Source: CAVZBW01 sp963773635 (lineage in GTDB: Bacteria; Actinomycetota; Acidimicrobiia; Acidimicrobiales; RAAP-2). Taken from it: a DNA stretch of 64,000 nucleotides. How positions within the stretch are numbered: the first letter of the stretch is position 1; each line of letters starts with the position of its first letter. Of the stretch, positions 1-8,818 are shown piece after piece. The position numbers and the translations under genes are program-made. Below the pieces are notes generated by a model, which had not been told where the DNA came from, ran no database searches, and worked only from the letters and a program-made list of their open reading frames with translations. The stretch covers positions 1,798,001-1,862,000 of the forward strand of contig CAVZBW010000005.1 of the NCBI GenBank assembly GCA_963773635.1, given 5' to 3'.

Positions 1-856
1 CGGCGATCCGAGCGAGGCGCTCCCGGTTCTTGGGGTCGTCGTAGTACGTCCCTCCGCCCGGTCGCTCGTTGGACATGGCCCAGGCGGCGACACGTTCGGC
101 GAGGGTCGGGCCCACTGATCCCCGACCGCCACCGCGTTCGTAGACCAGTGCAACGCGCATGACCCGCCATCCCTCCTCGACCGGCCCGATCCGCATGGTG
201 TCGGGAACCCTGACGTCCGAGTAGAAGGTGGCGTTCGTACGCTGCCCACCCAACGTGTAGACCGGCTGCAGATCGAAGCCCTCCGCATCGGTCGGGACGA
301 GGAACATGGTGAGTCCCTTGTGTTTGGGCAGGTCGGGATTGGTCCTGGCCAGAAGGAAGACGTGGGAGCACGACTGCGCCGTGCTGGTGAACATCTTCTG
401 ACCGTTGATCACCCACTCGTCACCATCCCGCACGGCGCGAGTCTTGGCCGCCGCCACGTCGGAGCCCGAGTCGGGTTCGGTGTAGCCGAGAGCGATCAGG
501 ATTTCGCCGCGGAGCGCCCCGCTGGTGATCGTCTTCTTCTGCTCCTCCGTGCCGACGTGGCTGATGGTCCGCAGCACCATCTGGGTCGTCGCCCACCCAT
601 CGGTGTACAGGCCGGCATCGGTGACGGCATCGAGCACCGCTCGTGCGTAGCCGGAGTCCGTGGCAGATCCGCCATACTCGGGCGGCCAGCCGGCGCCGAG
701 AATGCCGTCACGGGCAAGTCGCCGGTGGAGCTCGTCCGTGTGGTGCGTACCCGAGCGGTACTGCTCCCACGCCCAGCCTGAGCTGACGTTGTGCGCGACC
801 CACTCCTGGGCCGCCTCGCGATGTTCCGCAAGGCTGTCAGAAGTCGAGAAATCCAC
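1..856 (-). CDS. Acyl-CoA dehydrogenase, C-terminus cut by window edge
   Basis: FAD-dependent acyl-CoA dehydrogenase that would introduce an alpha,beta double bond into an acyl-CoA. The GTG start (VDFSTSDSL...) lies just after the stop of the upstream gene (TGAGGTG), with a G-rich stretch as ribosome binding site. The visible 285 residues cover the N-terminal helical domain and the middle beta domain: the segments YTEPDSGSDVAAAKTRAV and WVINGQKMFTS are the usual flavin/substrate-contact blocks. The C-terminal helical domain with the catalytic base lies beyond position 1. The gene sits directly behind a second ACAD, an arrangement known from actinobacterial heterotetrameric ACADs of steroid side-chain degradation, so the two products may form one enzyme. 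Function class is secure; substrate is not known. Confidence 0.85.
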   Translation of the reverse strand, partial: MDFSTSDSLAEHREAAQEWVAHNVSSGWAWEQYRSGTHHTDELHRRLARDGILGAGWPPEYGGSATDSGYARAVLDAVTDAGLYTDGWATTQMVLRTISHVGTEEQKKTITSGALRGEILIALGYTEPDSGSDVAAAKTRAVRDGDEWVINGQKMFTSTAQSCSHVFLLARTNPDLPKHKGLTMFLVPTDAEGFDLQPVYTLGGQRTNATFYSDVRVPDTMRIGPVEEGWRVMRVALVYERGGGRGSVGPTLAERVAAWAMSNERPGGGTYYDDPKNRERLARIA

Positions 857-857
857 C

Positions 858-1905
858 TCATACCCCCCTGTTCTCGAAGAGACGGGCTGCGAGCTCCTGG
901 TAGCCAGCAGCCGGATCCCCGTAGGCGAGGGGCCAGGCCTTGGCTCGCCGGAAGTAGAGCTGGATGTCGTACTCGAGGGTATAGCCATAGCCACCGTGGA
1001 AGTGGAGGCTCTCCGCTGCCGCTCGGAAGGCCACCTCCGAGCTGAACAGGAACGCCATGGATCCGAGAGCATCGGCGTGCGTCAGGCCCGAGTCGGCCGC
1101 CCAGGCAGCCTCGTAGGTCAGCAGCCGAGCCCCTTCGAGATCCGTCACCGCGTCCGCCAGGCGGTGCTGGACCGTCTGGAACCATGCGATCAAGACCCCG
1201 AACGCCCGACGCTGCTTCACGTAGTCGGTCCCCATCTCGAGGGCGCTTTGCCCGAGCCCTACCAAAGCGGCCGCCATCAGCAGCTGCCATTCCTGGCGAG
1301 CCCGATCGAAGGCGGCCCTGGCCGACGCACCGCTCGCCAAGACGATCCGCTCGTCGACCCCTGAGCCTCGATCCGCCAGGGGCGCCGTCCCGAGGTTCGC
1401 GGGAACATCGAGGGGCGTGCGCGGGCTCACGGCAGATCGGAGTGCCACAACGTCGTCTCCATCTACGGCGAGAACGGCGTCCGCCACCGCGCCTCCTGGC
1501 ACGAGAGACGCCACCCCGTTGTCTAGCGGCCGCAACGCCAGGGTGAGCAGGGCATTCCCGGCAACCGCCTCTTCGAGCAAACCTTTGGCCGCTTGGCGAT
1601 CCGCTCCCGCTCAAGCAAGCAGCCAGGTTCGTTGCCGCAGCGGCCTCGATCAACGGAACCGGGGGAATCCGCCGTCCAAACTCCTCGGCCGTCAGCACGA
1701 GGTCGAGCATCGATGCTCCGTCCCCCCCGAGATCCTCGGGCACCGCCATCGACGCCAGTCCCATGGAAGCGACCTTCCCCCACAGCTCCTGGTCGAAGCC
1801 GATCGGCTCGGCCGCCCGAATGCGCTCCGGCGTCGACTCCTTCGAAAAGAAGCTCGCGAGATGTTCCCGAAGATCTTGCTGCTCTTCGGTATATGCAAGG
1901 TCCAT
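858..1905 (-). CDS. Acyl-CoA dehydrogenase with an apparent frameshift
   Basis: Second ACAD of a pair. The N-terminal part reads MDLAYTEEQQDLREHLASFF, the typical ACAD opening helix; the C-terminal part carries YVKQRRAFGVLIAWFQTVQHRLAD and LHFHGGYGYTLEYDIQLYFRR, the conserved C-terminal helical domain. I chose the ATG at 1905 because GGAGGG sits 7 bases upstream; an ATG two codons earlier is too close to it. The two halves are in different frames, meeting near 1600-1606. Restoring a CG to make AGCGCGGATC joins them cleanly as ...SGSADRQAAKGLLEEAV. I read this as a sequence error rather than a pseudogene. It is likely co-transcribed with the following ACAD, which starts one base after this stop. 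Confidence 0.8.
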
Positions 1906-2055
1906 TTTCATCCCTCCACGCCGCACCTTACCCGGCGAGACTCCTTCGCGGAAGTGCCAAGAATCGCTGTGCCAGCCCTCCTCGGCGACACCCACACCTA
2001 CGGTGACCGGGCACACGCGCCAGGCGACGCGTGCCGGCGAAGTTGTCCTGTCGGA

Positions 2056-2936
2056 TCAAGTGTCGTTCATGAACTCGAGGAGCAGCGGTGCCGCCTGAAC
2101 CCATGGCCCGAAGAGCGTCCCCGTGCCCGCCGCCGTCGCCCTCTGAGCCTGCTCCCACGCATCCTCGGGCCACGGAGGCTCGACCAATCGGGAGCCCCGT
2201 ATGAGGGCATGCACCTCGAACGAGGTCCGCTTCGGGTGGTCGTAGTCCTTCTCGCCGCCGCGAATGATCAGCGTGGGTACGCCGATCTCTTCGAACTCCC
2301 AATCCGAGACCCCGGGAATCGGCTCGTTCGGCTTGGGGATGAAGGCATCGAGCCAGCGGTTCATCACCAGCTCGAACTGCGAGGCGCCGATGGCGAGCAG
2401 GCGGTCCCGGTTCCGTGGGTTGGCGGCGATGAGGTCCGCCCAGCCTCCCGCGGGGCCGGAAAGGTCCATCACGCCCTCCATCCCACGAGCGCGGACCGCC
2501 GCCAGCTCGTTCATGACGTAGACCTGCGCCAGCTTCATGGTGCTGTAGGTGCCGCCGACGATGTGCCACAAGGCCAGCTTCCGTACGAGATCGGGCCACA
2601 TAAGGGTGAAGATGATCGAATCTCGCGCTCCCCGGACCCGCCGGCCGCGACGACCCGGTCGACATCGAGCTGCCGCAGCAACAATCCGAGAGTCTCCGCC
2701 CTCATGTGGGATTCCGTCCGACCGTAGAGCTGCACGTCGGACCGTCCGCAATTGGGTCGGTCCCACAGCAGCACGCGCTTTCCGCCGTCGGCCAGGGCAT
2801 AGGCCAGCTCGTGAACGCCCCCGTAGTCCTTGCTGAACCGGCCACCGGGGGTCAGGACGACGACCTCGCCGCTTTCCGGCCCGACGAATTCGAACACGAC
2901 CACACCGCCGCGAACTTCGATCTCATCGACCGACAC
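2056..2936 (-). CDS. Alpha/beta-fold hydrolase with an apparent frameshift
   Basis: Alpha/beta hydrolase of the epoxide hydrolase/esterase type. The start is the GTG at 2936, preceded by GGAGGGAGGAAC. The N-terminal frame gives VVVLTPGGRFSKDYGG (oxyanion region) and VLLWDRPNCGRSD; the second frame gives ARDSIIFTLMWPDLVRKLALWH and ends LLEFMNDT. The frames meet near 2630 in a run of Gs: one additional G yields GGSGGARDS, the expected G-x-S-x-G nucleophile elbow. It may cleave esters or lactones made by the divergent Baeyer-Villiger monooxygenase; this is inferred from position only. It lies about 150 bases upstream of the ACAD pair on the same strand. Confidence 0.75.
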
Positions 2937-2980
2937 GTTCCTCCCTCCATCGCCCACTGGGATCCCCTGACGGTACGCCC

Positions 2981-2998
2981 GGAACGACGGATCGTTCC
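2981..2998. promoter_or_regulatory. Inverted repeat, candidate operator
   Basis: GGAACGA and TCGTTCC form perfect 7-base arms around a 4-base spacer, 45 bases upstream of the hydrolase start and 133 upstream of the monooxygenase start. A shorter relative, GGAACGGTTCC, lies at 3141-3151 just inside the monooxygenase gene. This has the size expected of a dimeric regulator site controlling the divergent pair. No regulator gene is adjacent. Confidence 0.5.
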
Positions 2999-3130
2999 CT
3001 TGCGGGCCGTTGTGTCAGCATCGTTTCCGAACCTAGCCTAGAGACGCCGAAATCCGGCCGGGAGTGGCTCGTCGCCCATCCCGACCGCACCCCTGGAACC
3101 CCCGCCACGATTTTAGTAACATCGGTTTTC

Positions 3131-4969
3131 GTGAATAGGGGGAACGGTTCCAGTGGTGCGGGCTCCTTCGACCCCGATGCCGTCCACACCAAGTATCTCG
3201 AAGAGCGCGACAAGCGCCTGGTCGAAGGCCGAGCGGCCATCCGGGACCTGACCGGCGACAACGTCTTCGCCAAGTACCGGGAGGACCCGTTCACGCCCTT
3301 CACCCATCGGGACCCGATCTCCGAGAGGGTCGACGTGGCGGTCGTGGGTGCCGGCATCGCGGGCCTCATGGTGGGGGCCGAGCTACGGAAGCTCGGGATC
3401 GAGAGGATCCGCCTGATCGACGAAGCCGGTGGGGTCGGCGGCACCTGGTACTGGAACCGCTACCCCGGGGTGATGTGCGACGTGGAGTCCTACATCTACA
3501 TGCCACTGCTCGAGGAGCGCGCCTACGTCCCCACTCGCCGGTACGCCTTTGGGGACGAGATCCGCGAGCACCTCGAATGGATTGCCGACGAGTACGGGCT
3601 GGTCGACGATGCCATGTTCCACACGACCGTGCAGACGTCCGAGTGGGACGAGGAGCAGGCGCTGTGGGTAATCCGAACCGACCGGGGCGACGAGATCAAG
3701 GCCCGCTTCGTCGTGATGGCGGTCGGGATCTTGAACCTGATGAAACTGCCCGACATCCCCGGGATGGAGACGTTTAACGGGAGGTCCTTCCACACCGCAC
3801 GCTGGGACTACGAGTACACCGGCGGGAACCTGCACGGCGGCCTCGACAAGCTCGGCGACAAGGTCGTCGCCGTCATGGGGACCGGCGCCAGCGCCATCCA
3901 GTGCATCCCCCACCTGGCAGAGAGCGCCCGGCATCTCTATGTCTTCCAGCGGACGCCGTCGGCCGTCGGGGTCCGGGGAAACCGGCCCACGCCAGAGGTC
4001 TTCTCCGCAGAGCTGCGGTCGCGGCCGGGTTGGCAACGCGAGCGGATGTACAACTTCCACGCCATCATCACGGGACGGCCGGTGGAGGTGGATCTGGTCG
4101 ACGACGGCTGGACGAACCACATGGCCAGGGTCTGGAACCCCCGGATGGGTCCGGACATGTCGATCGAAGAGATCATGTACCAGGCGGAAGCGGACGACTA
4201 CGAGATCATGGAAATCCATCGCCGACGCATCGACGAGACGGTGAGGGATCCCGAGAAGGCGGAGATCCTCAAGCCCTACTACCGTTACCTCTGCAAGCGC
4301 CCGTGCTTCCACGACGAGTACCTGCCCGCCTTCAACCTGCCAAACGTCACCCTGGTCGACTGCCCCTCGGGGATCGAGCGGGTGACGGAGACGGGACTCA
4401 TCTGCGACGGCAAGGAGTACGAGCTCGACTGCCTGGTCTACGCCACCGGGTTCGAAGCGGAGCTCACGCCCTTTCCGCGGCGCGCCGGCCACGAGATCGT
4501 CGGACGTGGCGGCCTCCGACTGGCGGACAAATGGGCGGTCGGCGCCGCCACCCTGCACGGCATCATGTCGAGAGGGTTCCCGAACCTGTTCATCGTGCCG
4601 GCTCCCGGTCAGCAGGCCGTGATCTGCGCCAACATCACGCTGGTGAGCGTGGAGGGCGCCGAGCACATCGCGGCGACCATCGAGCAGCTCGACCGTAGTG
4701 GCGTGCGGGTCTTCGACGTGAGCCAGCAGGCGGAGGACGAGTACGTGGCCCAGATCGTCGGCGCCTACCGGGACACCAGCCCCGTGATGGCGGCCTGCAC
4801 CCCGTCCCGCCTCAACTTCGAGGGCAATCCCAAGGGGATCAATCCCCGGAGCGGTTCGTGGGGAGGCGGCATGGGCGACTTCTGGGGCTACGTCAAGATG
4901 CTCGCCGACTGGCACGAGCGCGGCGACTTTCCTGGGCTGGAAGTGGATCGCCAGGTCGTGGGTCGCTGA
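3131..4969 (+). CDS. Flavin-containing monooxygenase, Baeyer-Villiger type
   Basis: 612-residue FAD/NADPH monooxygenase predicted to insert oxygen next to a carbonyl, turning a ketone into an ester or lactone. Visible motifs are the FAD Rossmann motif GAGIAG (73-78), GGTWYWNRYPG (103-113), the Baeyer-Villiger fingerprint region FNGRSFHTARWD (215-226), and the NADPH Rossmann motif GTGASA (250-255). Length suits the longer type I enzymes of the phenylacetone/cyclohexanone monooxygenase group. The GTG start has no Shine-Dalgarno sequence and no better in-frame start exists, so the message may be leaderless. It heads a three-gene run with the tandem SDR and an amidohydrolase, which suggests alcohol-to-ketone-to-ester chemistry. 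Substrate unknown. Confidence 0.85.
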   Translation: MNRGNGSSGAGSFDPDAVHTKYLEERDKRLVEGRAAIRDLTGDNVFAKYREDPFTPFTHRDPISERVDVAVVGAGIAGLMVGAELRKLGIERIRLIDEAGGVGGTWYWNRYPGVMCDVESYIYMPLLEERAYVPTRRYAFGDEIREHLEWIADEYGLVDDAMFHTTVQTSEWDEEQALWVIRTDRGDEIKARFVVMAVGILNLMKLPDIPGMETFNGRSFHTARWDYEYTGGNLHGGLDKLGDKVVAVMGTGASAIQCIPHLAESARHLYVFQRTPSAVGVRGNRPTPEVFSAELRSRPGWQRERMYNFHAIITGRPVEVDLVDDGWTNHMARVWNPRMGPDMSIEEIMYQAEADDYEIMEIHRRRIDETVRDPEKAEILKPYYRYLCKRPCFHDEYLPAFNLPNVTLVDCPSGIERVTETGLICDGKEYELDCLVYATGFEAELTPFPRRAGHEIVGRGGLRLADKWAVGAATLHGIMSRGFPNLFIVPAPGQQAVICANITLVSVEGAEHIAATIEQLDRSGVRVFDVSQQAEDEYVAQIVGAYRDTSPVMAACTPSRLNFEGNPKGINPRSGSWGGGMGDFWGYVKMLADWHERGDFPGLEVDRQVVGR

Positions 4970-5008
4970 GCACGGCATCGCCGGGCGTCGACGAGCCGAG
5001 GGGGAGGA

Positions 5009-6700
5009 ATGGCGTCAACCAGAGGTGGGAGCACGCAAGGGGTCGCCGTTGTCACCGGGGGCGCGGCCGGAATCGGTGCGGCAATTGCCGAGGAGCTGGG
5101 CAGGAACGGCACGTACGTCGTGACCCTGGATCCGATGGTCACCTTGGATGGCTCGGGCCGGCTGAGTGACTCCGAGCCGACCACCGCCGACCGCATCGTC
5201 AAGGCTGGGGGTGCCGCTCGGGCCTCGAACATCTCGGTGACGGATCGGGAAGCCGTCCCGGCGCTCTTCGCCGAGCTCAAGCAGGAGTTCGGGTTGCTCG
5301 ATGCCGTGGTGAACGTGGCCGGCATCGTGCGGCCGACGGAGTTCGCGAAGGGGACCGAGGCCGACTGGGCCGCCGTCCTGAGTGTCCATCTCGAGGGCTA
5401 CCTGAACGTGCTCGGCTCGGCTCTCCCCCTGATGGTCGAGGCCGGCCGTGGCCGCATCCTGGGGGTGACCTCGGGCTCGGGCTGGCGCCCGGCCAACACC
5501 GGTGCCTACGGCTGCGCCAAGAGGGCGGTCGCCGCCCTGACGTGGCAGATCGGACAGACGACGCCCCAAGGGGTGACCGTCAACGCCCTCTCCCCGATCG
5601 CCGCAACGCGAATGGTCACCCGGGGCACGACACCTCGGCAAACCGGACCAGCCGAAAATGCTCGAACCGGCGGGCTCTCGCTCGGAGCGATGCCTCCTCC
5701 CGAGAACCTGGGGCCGGTCGGGGCCTACCTGGCGAGCGATCGGTTCTCCTGGTGCACGGGCCAGGTCGTCTTCTCCGGTGGCTCCGAGGTGGCCAAGCTC
5801 ACGCCGCCCCGCCTCGTCGAGGTCTGTCGATCGGCGGAGGTGCGGTCGCTCCCCCATGTGCTGGAAACGGTCGTGCCCACTGCCTTCATCCCAGCCGAGG
5901 TGACCCAGAGCACCAACGGCGGCAGCAATCCGCGCTTCGGGCCGATCTTCCGCGAGGCCCCACGGGCCGGCGCCGGCAGCGACCGAATGGACACGTGCGT
6001 CGTCATCACCGACGATCGGGAGTGGGGGAACCTGGTGGGTGACGCGCTTTCGGCGAGGGGTGTCACCTGCCTCGGGCTCGGCGCCTGGTCGGGCACGCGG
6101 CTCCTCGCCGGCGAGGTCGCCCAAGGCTTCGAGGGTGCGGCGGCTCAGCTCGCGCGGGCGGCCAAGGAGGGACCCGTCGACGGCGTCGTGCTCGCCCTCA
6201 TGGGAAAGATCGAACGACCGACTCCGGGTGTCGCGGAATGGCGGCGGGTGCTCGACGAGCATGCCGGAGTGCCCGAGGCGATCCGCAATGACGCCGGCTG
6301 GGCGAGGGCGGTAGCGGACTACTCGAGCCAGGCCGGCCGGCCGGTACGAATGGTCAACCTCATCGCAGCCACCACCTCGGGGGGGAAGAGCCGGGCTCAG
6401 GCCGCGGCCCAGCTGACCCGTGCCGCTCACACGGCAACCGCCGACGAGGTCGACGCCTACTCGATCAGCATCGAAAGCGCAGCGACCGGCGACCGCCGAG
6501 CGGCGGCGGAGCTGGCCGCCCACCTCCTGACCGCGGCCGACACCTCATCCCTGTCGGGCGCCGAGCTGGTCGCCGGGGAGGGCTGGCTGGGGCTCCGCAG
6601 CCATCCGTACCCGGCAACCTCCATCGCCTACGGGGGGCCCGCGATCCCGGAGTGGCTCGACGGCACGCTTCGCCAGGTCGTCAACGGAAGCGCCGGCTGA
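5009..6700 (+). CDS. Tandem short-chain dehydrogenase/reductase, second half degenerate
   Basis: 563 residues, about twice the usual SDR length. The N-terminal half is a complete classical SDR: TGGAAGIG cofactor loop (16-23), VNVAG (101-105), Ser in GVTSGSG (about 155), and YGCAK with Tyr167 and Lys171. The C-terminal half (about 330-563) again looks Rossmann-like (TCVVITDDREWGNLVGDALSARG) but shows no TGxxxGxG and no YxxxK; it is probably a degenerate second SDR domain. The start has GGGGGAGGA right against the ATG. It lies 39 bases behind the Baeyer-Villiger enzyme, so it may oxidise the alcohol that feeds it. The role of the second half is unknown. Confidence 0.75.
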   Translation: MASTRGGSTQGVAVVTGGAAGIGAAIAEELGRNGTYVVTLDPMVTLDGSGRLSDSEPTTADRIVKAGGAARASNISVTDREAVPALFAELKQEFGLLDAVVNVAGIVRPTEFAKGTEADWAAVLSVHLEGYLNVLGSALPLMVEAGRGRILGVTSGSGWRPANTGAYGCAKRAVAALTWQIGQTTPQGVTVNALSPIAATRMVTRGTTPRQTGPAENARTGGLSLGAMPPPENLGPVGAYLASDRFSWCTGQVVFSGGSEVAKLTPPRLVEVCRSAEVRSLPHVLETVVPTAFIPAEVTQSTNGGSNPRFGPIFREAPRAGAGSDRMDTCVVITDDREWGNLVGDALSARGVTCLGLGAWSGTRLLAGEVAQGFEGAAAQLARAAKEGPVDGVVLALMGKIERPTPGVAEWRRVLDEHAGVPEAIRNDAGWARAVADYSSQAGRPVRMVNLIAATTSGGKSRAQAAAQLTRAAHTATADEVDAYSISIESAATGDRRAAAELAAHLLTAADTSSLSGAELVAGEGWLGLRSHPYPATSIAYGGPAIPEWLDGTLRQVVNGSAG

Positions 6701-6731
6701 CAGGCAGGGCGGCACGGACAAGGAGGAATCG

Positions 6732-7592
6732 ATGGCACCGGAGATCCAACGCATCGTCGACGCCCACATCCACCTCTGGGACCCGGCGAACACGGAGTGG
6801 TACCCGTACCTGACGGGCCTCCGGGACGTAGGCATGGGCGACCTCTCGGGCTGGGCGCGCTATTTCGATCAGAAGATCTACCTGTCCGAGTCGGCCAACT
6901 GGAACGTGCAGAAGATGGTGCACGTTGCCGCCGCCTCCGACTTCGTCGGCGAGACCCTGGCTCGCGAGGCCGAGGCGCAGGACACCGGTCACCCGGACGC
7001 CATCGTGGGTGGCGTCGCTCTAGTCGACGTGGCCGAGGCCGAGGAGCAGCTCGACCGCCAGATGGCCGCCAGTCGCTTCCGTGGCGTCCGCCCGATGGGC
7101 GGGAACATGGAACGGCCTGTCCCGGTCCCGGGGATCCTCCGGGCCCTCCAAGAGCGCAACCTCGTGTTCGACCTCATGGCCCATCCCGACCAGCTGCAAG
7201 AGGCCGCCCGAGACCTCGAGGGGTGGAGCGAGCTGACCGTGGTCATCGAGCACACCGGCTGGCCCCATGCCGACACCGACGAGGAGTTCGAGCTCTGGAG
7301 GAAGGGGATGGCCGCGCTGGCCTCCTTGGGCCCCAACGTGCACTGCAAAGTCTCCGGCCTCTCCATGCCGTTCCAGACGATGAGCAGCGACGTGTTCAAA
7401 CGGTGGATCGACTACGTGCTCGACGCGTTCGGGGTTGACCGGTGCGTCTTCGCCTCGAACTTCCCCCCCGACAGCACAGCCGGGACCTTCGACCAGCTCT
7501 ACTCGACCTTTTCCGAGATCACCTCCGGCCTCGGCGCCGAGGACCGGGAGAAGCTCTTCGCGGCCAACGCCGAGCGCGTCTACCGCTGTTGA
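6732..7592 (+). CDS. Amidohydrolase-family protein (COG3618 lactonase-like)
   Basis: 286-residue TIM-barrel hydrolase. The opening VDAHIHLWDP is the first metal/substrate loop of the L-rhamnono-lactonase / pyrone-dicarboxylate hydrolase group; later blocks include FRGVRPMGG, VIEHTGWP and CVFASNFPPDS. These relatives hydrolyse lactones, which fits a position 31 bases after the tandem SDR and downstream of a Baeyer-Villiger enzyme that makes lactones. The start is well supported by AAGGAGGAATCG. Lactone hydrolysis is an inference from family and context. Confidence 0.75.
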   Translation: MAPEIQRIVDAHIHLWDPANTEWYPYLTGLRDVGMGDLSGWARYFDQKIYLSESANWNVQKMVHVAAASDFVGETLAREAEAQDTGHPDAIVGGVALVDVAEAEEQLDRQMAASRFRGVRPMGGNMERPVPVPGILRALQERNLVFDLMAHPDQLQEAARDLEGWSELTVVIEHTGWPHADTDEEFELWRKGMAALASLGPNVHCKVSGLSMPFQTMSSDVFKRWIDYVLDAFGVDRCVFASNFPPDSTAGTFDQLYSTFSEITSGLGAEDREKLFAANAERVYRC

Positions 7593-7700
7593 CCGCTACC
7601 GGCCTGGAACCGGACCTTCGACCGGGTCGGGGACGGCCAGGCGAATGGTTGGCTACTCAGACACCTTGTTCTCCCTCGGTCCATTGAATCGGTTGATCGC

Positions 7701-8570
7701 TCAGACCCGCCGGATCACCTCGTCGGCGTAGCGAGCCAGTCCCTCCTCGGGCTCCGGCCCGAACATCGCTGCGGGCACGAGCACCCGGCTGGCGCCTACG
7801 GCCTCCACCGCTTTCACGTCGGCGAGGGCCGCCTCCCCGCCGGGCAGGAAGCTGTCCATCGTGACCTCGATCGAGGATGGATCGCGGCCGGCCTCCTCGG
7901 CACTGCGCCGGACCACGTCGAGTAGCGAGGGAACGTCATCGCGCCGCACCCCAAAGGGGAAGAACCCGTCTCCCATCCGTCCGGCCCGCCGTGCTGCGGT
8001 CGGGCTGTGACCGCCAATGTGGATGGGGATCGCCTGGCCCGGAGGCTGGGGGCGGAGGTAGCACTCCGTGAAGCCTACGGTGGCGCCGTGGTAGCTGGCG
8101 ACGTCCTCGCTCCACAGCGCCCGCATGGCCTCGATCGCCTCTTCCACCCTCCGCCCTCGGCCCTCGAAGGGCACCCCGATCGCCTCGTACTCCTCCTTGA
8201 GCCACCCGATGCCGGCACCGAGGATGACCCGCCCGTTGGAGAGATGGTCCAGCGTCGCCAGTTCCTTGGCCAGCACCACGGGATTGCGTTCGGGCACGAT
8301 CAGGATGGCGGTGCCGAGCCGCAGAGCGGAGGTGGCATGAGCCACGTACGCCATCCAGATCAGCGGATCGGGGAAGGTCGTGTCCTCGCCCGAAGGGATC
8401 CGCCCCGAGGGATCGTACGGGTACTTCGACCGGTAGCCCTTCGGGATCACGACATGATCCACGGTCCACACCGATTCGAACCCAGCGCGTTCCGCCGCTT
8501 GCGCCATGCTGACGGCGGCGGCCGGCCCTGCGAACGGTTCGATATTGGAGAACGCCAGACCGAACTCCAT
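7701..8570 (-). CDS. LLM-class F420-dependent oxidoreductase
   Basis: About 289 residues starting MEFGLAFSNIEPF, with GGGGG about nine bases upstream. Family marks: FESVWTVDHVVIPKGY, the ATLDHLSNGRVILGAGIGW block, and IPIHIGGHSPTAARRAGRMGDGFFP. Actinobacterial members of this luciferase-like group usually use the deazaflavin F420, some FMN; reactions range from alcohol oxidation to ring reduction. It converges with the amidohydrolase and diverges from the molybdenum hydroxylase across a 248-base gap in which I see no gene. Substrate unknown. Confidence 0.8.
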   Translation of the reverse strand: MEFGLAFSNIEPFAGPAAAVSMAQAAERAGFESVWTVDHVVIPKGYRSKYPYDPSGRIPSGEDTTFPDPLIWMAYVAHATSALRLGTAILIVPERNPVVLAKELATLDHLSNGRVILGAGIGWLKEEYEAIGVPFEGRGRRVEEAIEAMRALWSEDVASYHGATVGFTECYLRPQPPGQAIPIHIGGHSPTAARRAGRMGDGFFPFGVRRDDVPSLLDVVRRSAEEAGRDPSSIEVTMDSFLPGGEAALADVKAVEAVGASRVLVPAAMFGPEPEEGLARYADEVIRRV

Positions 8571-8818
8571 GACGGAACCCCCTACCGATCGTGAGCCTTG
8601 ACTTTTGCTCTCTCGGTTTTCATTTGCGGACGTATGCCTAGCACCCGCCGCTCGTCCTGGTCCAGCGCGTCGTTGTGCTGCACCGTAGGACTGCTCATTT
8701 GTCAATCCGGGAAGTCGCGGGGTCGTCAGCGATTGGCGGAAGCGCCAGCGCGCACTCTCGGTTCGTCGGTGTAGCGTTTTCCGGTGGCCGGGGATTCTGC
8801 AACGAGGACTCGGCACGC

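Noticed and set aside
320..781. Plus-strand open frames across the ACAD genes
   Set aside because: Arginine/proline-rich shadow frames with no family resemblance; the minus strand codes for clear ACAD motifs.
7593..7700. Terminator hairpin between convergent genes
   Set aside because: Only weak, interrupted CCGG-type pairing; no convincing stem.
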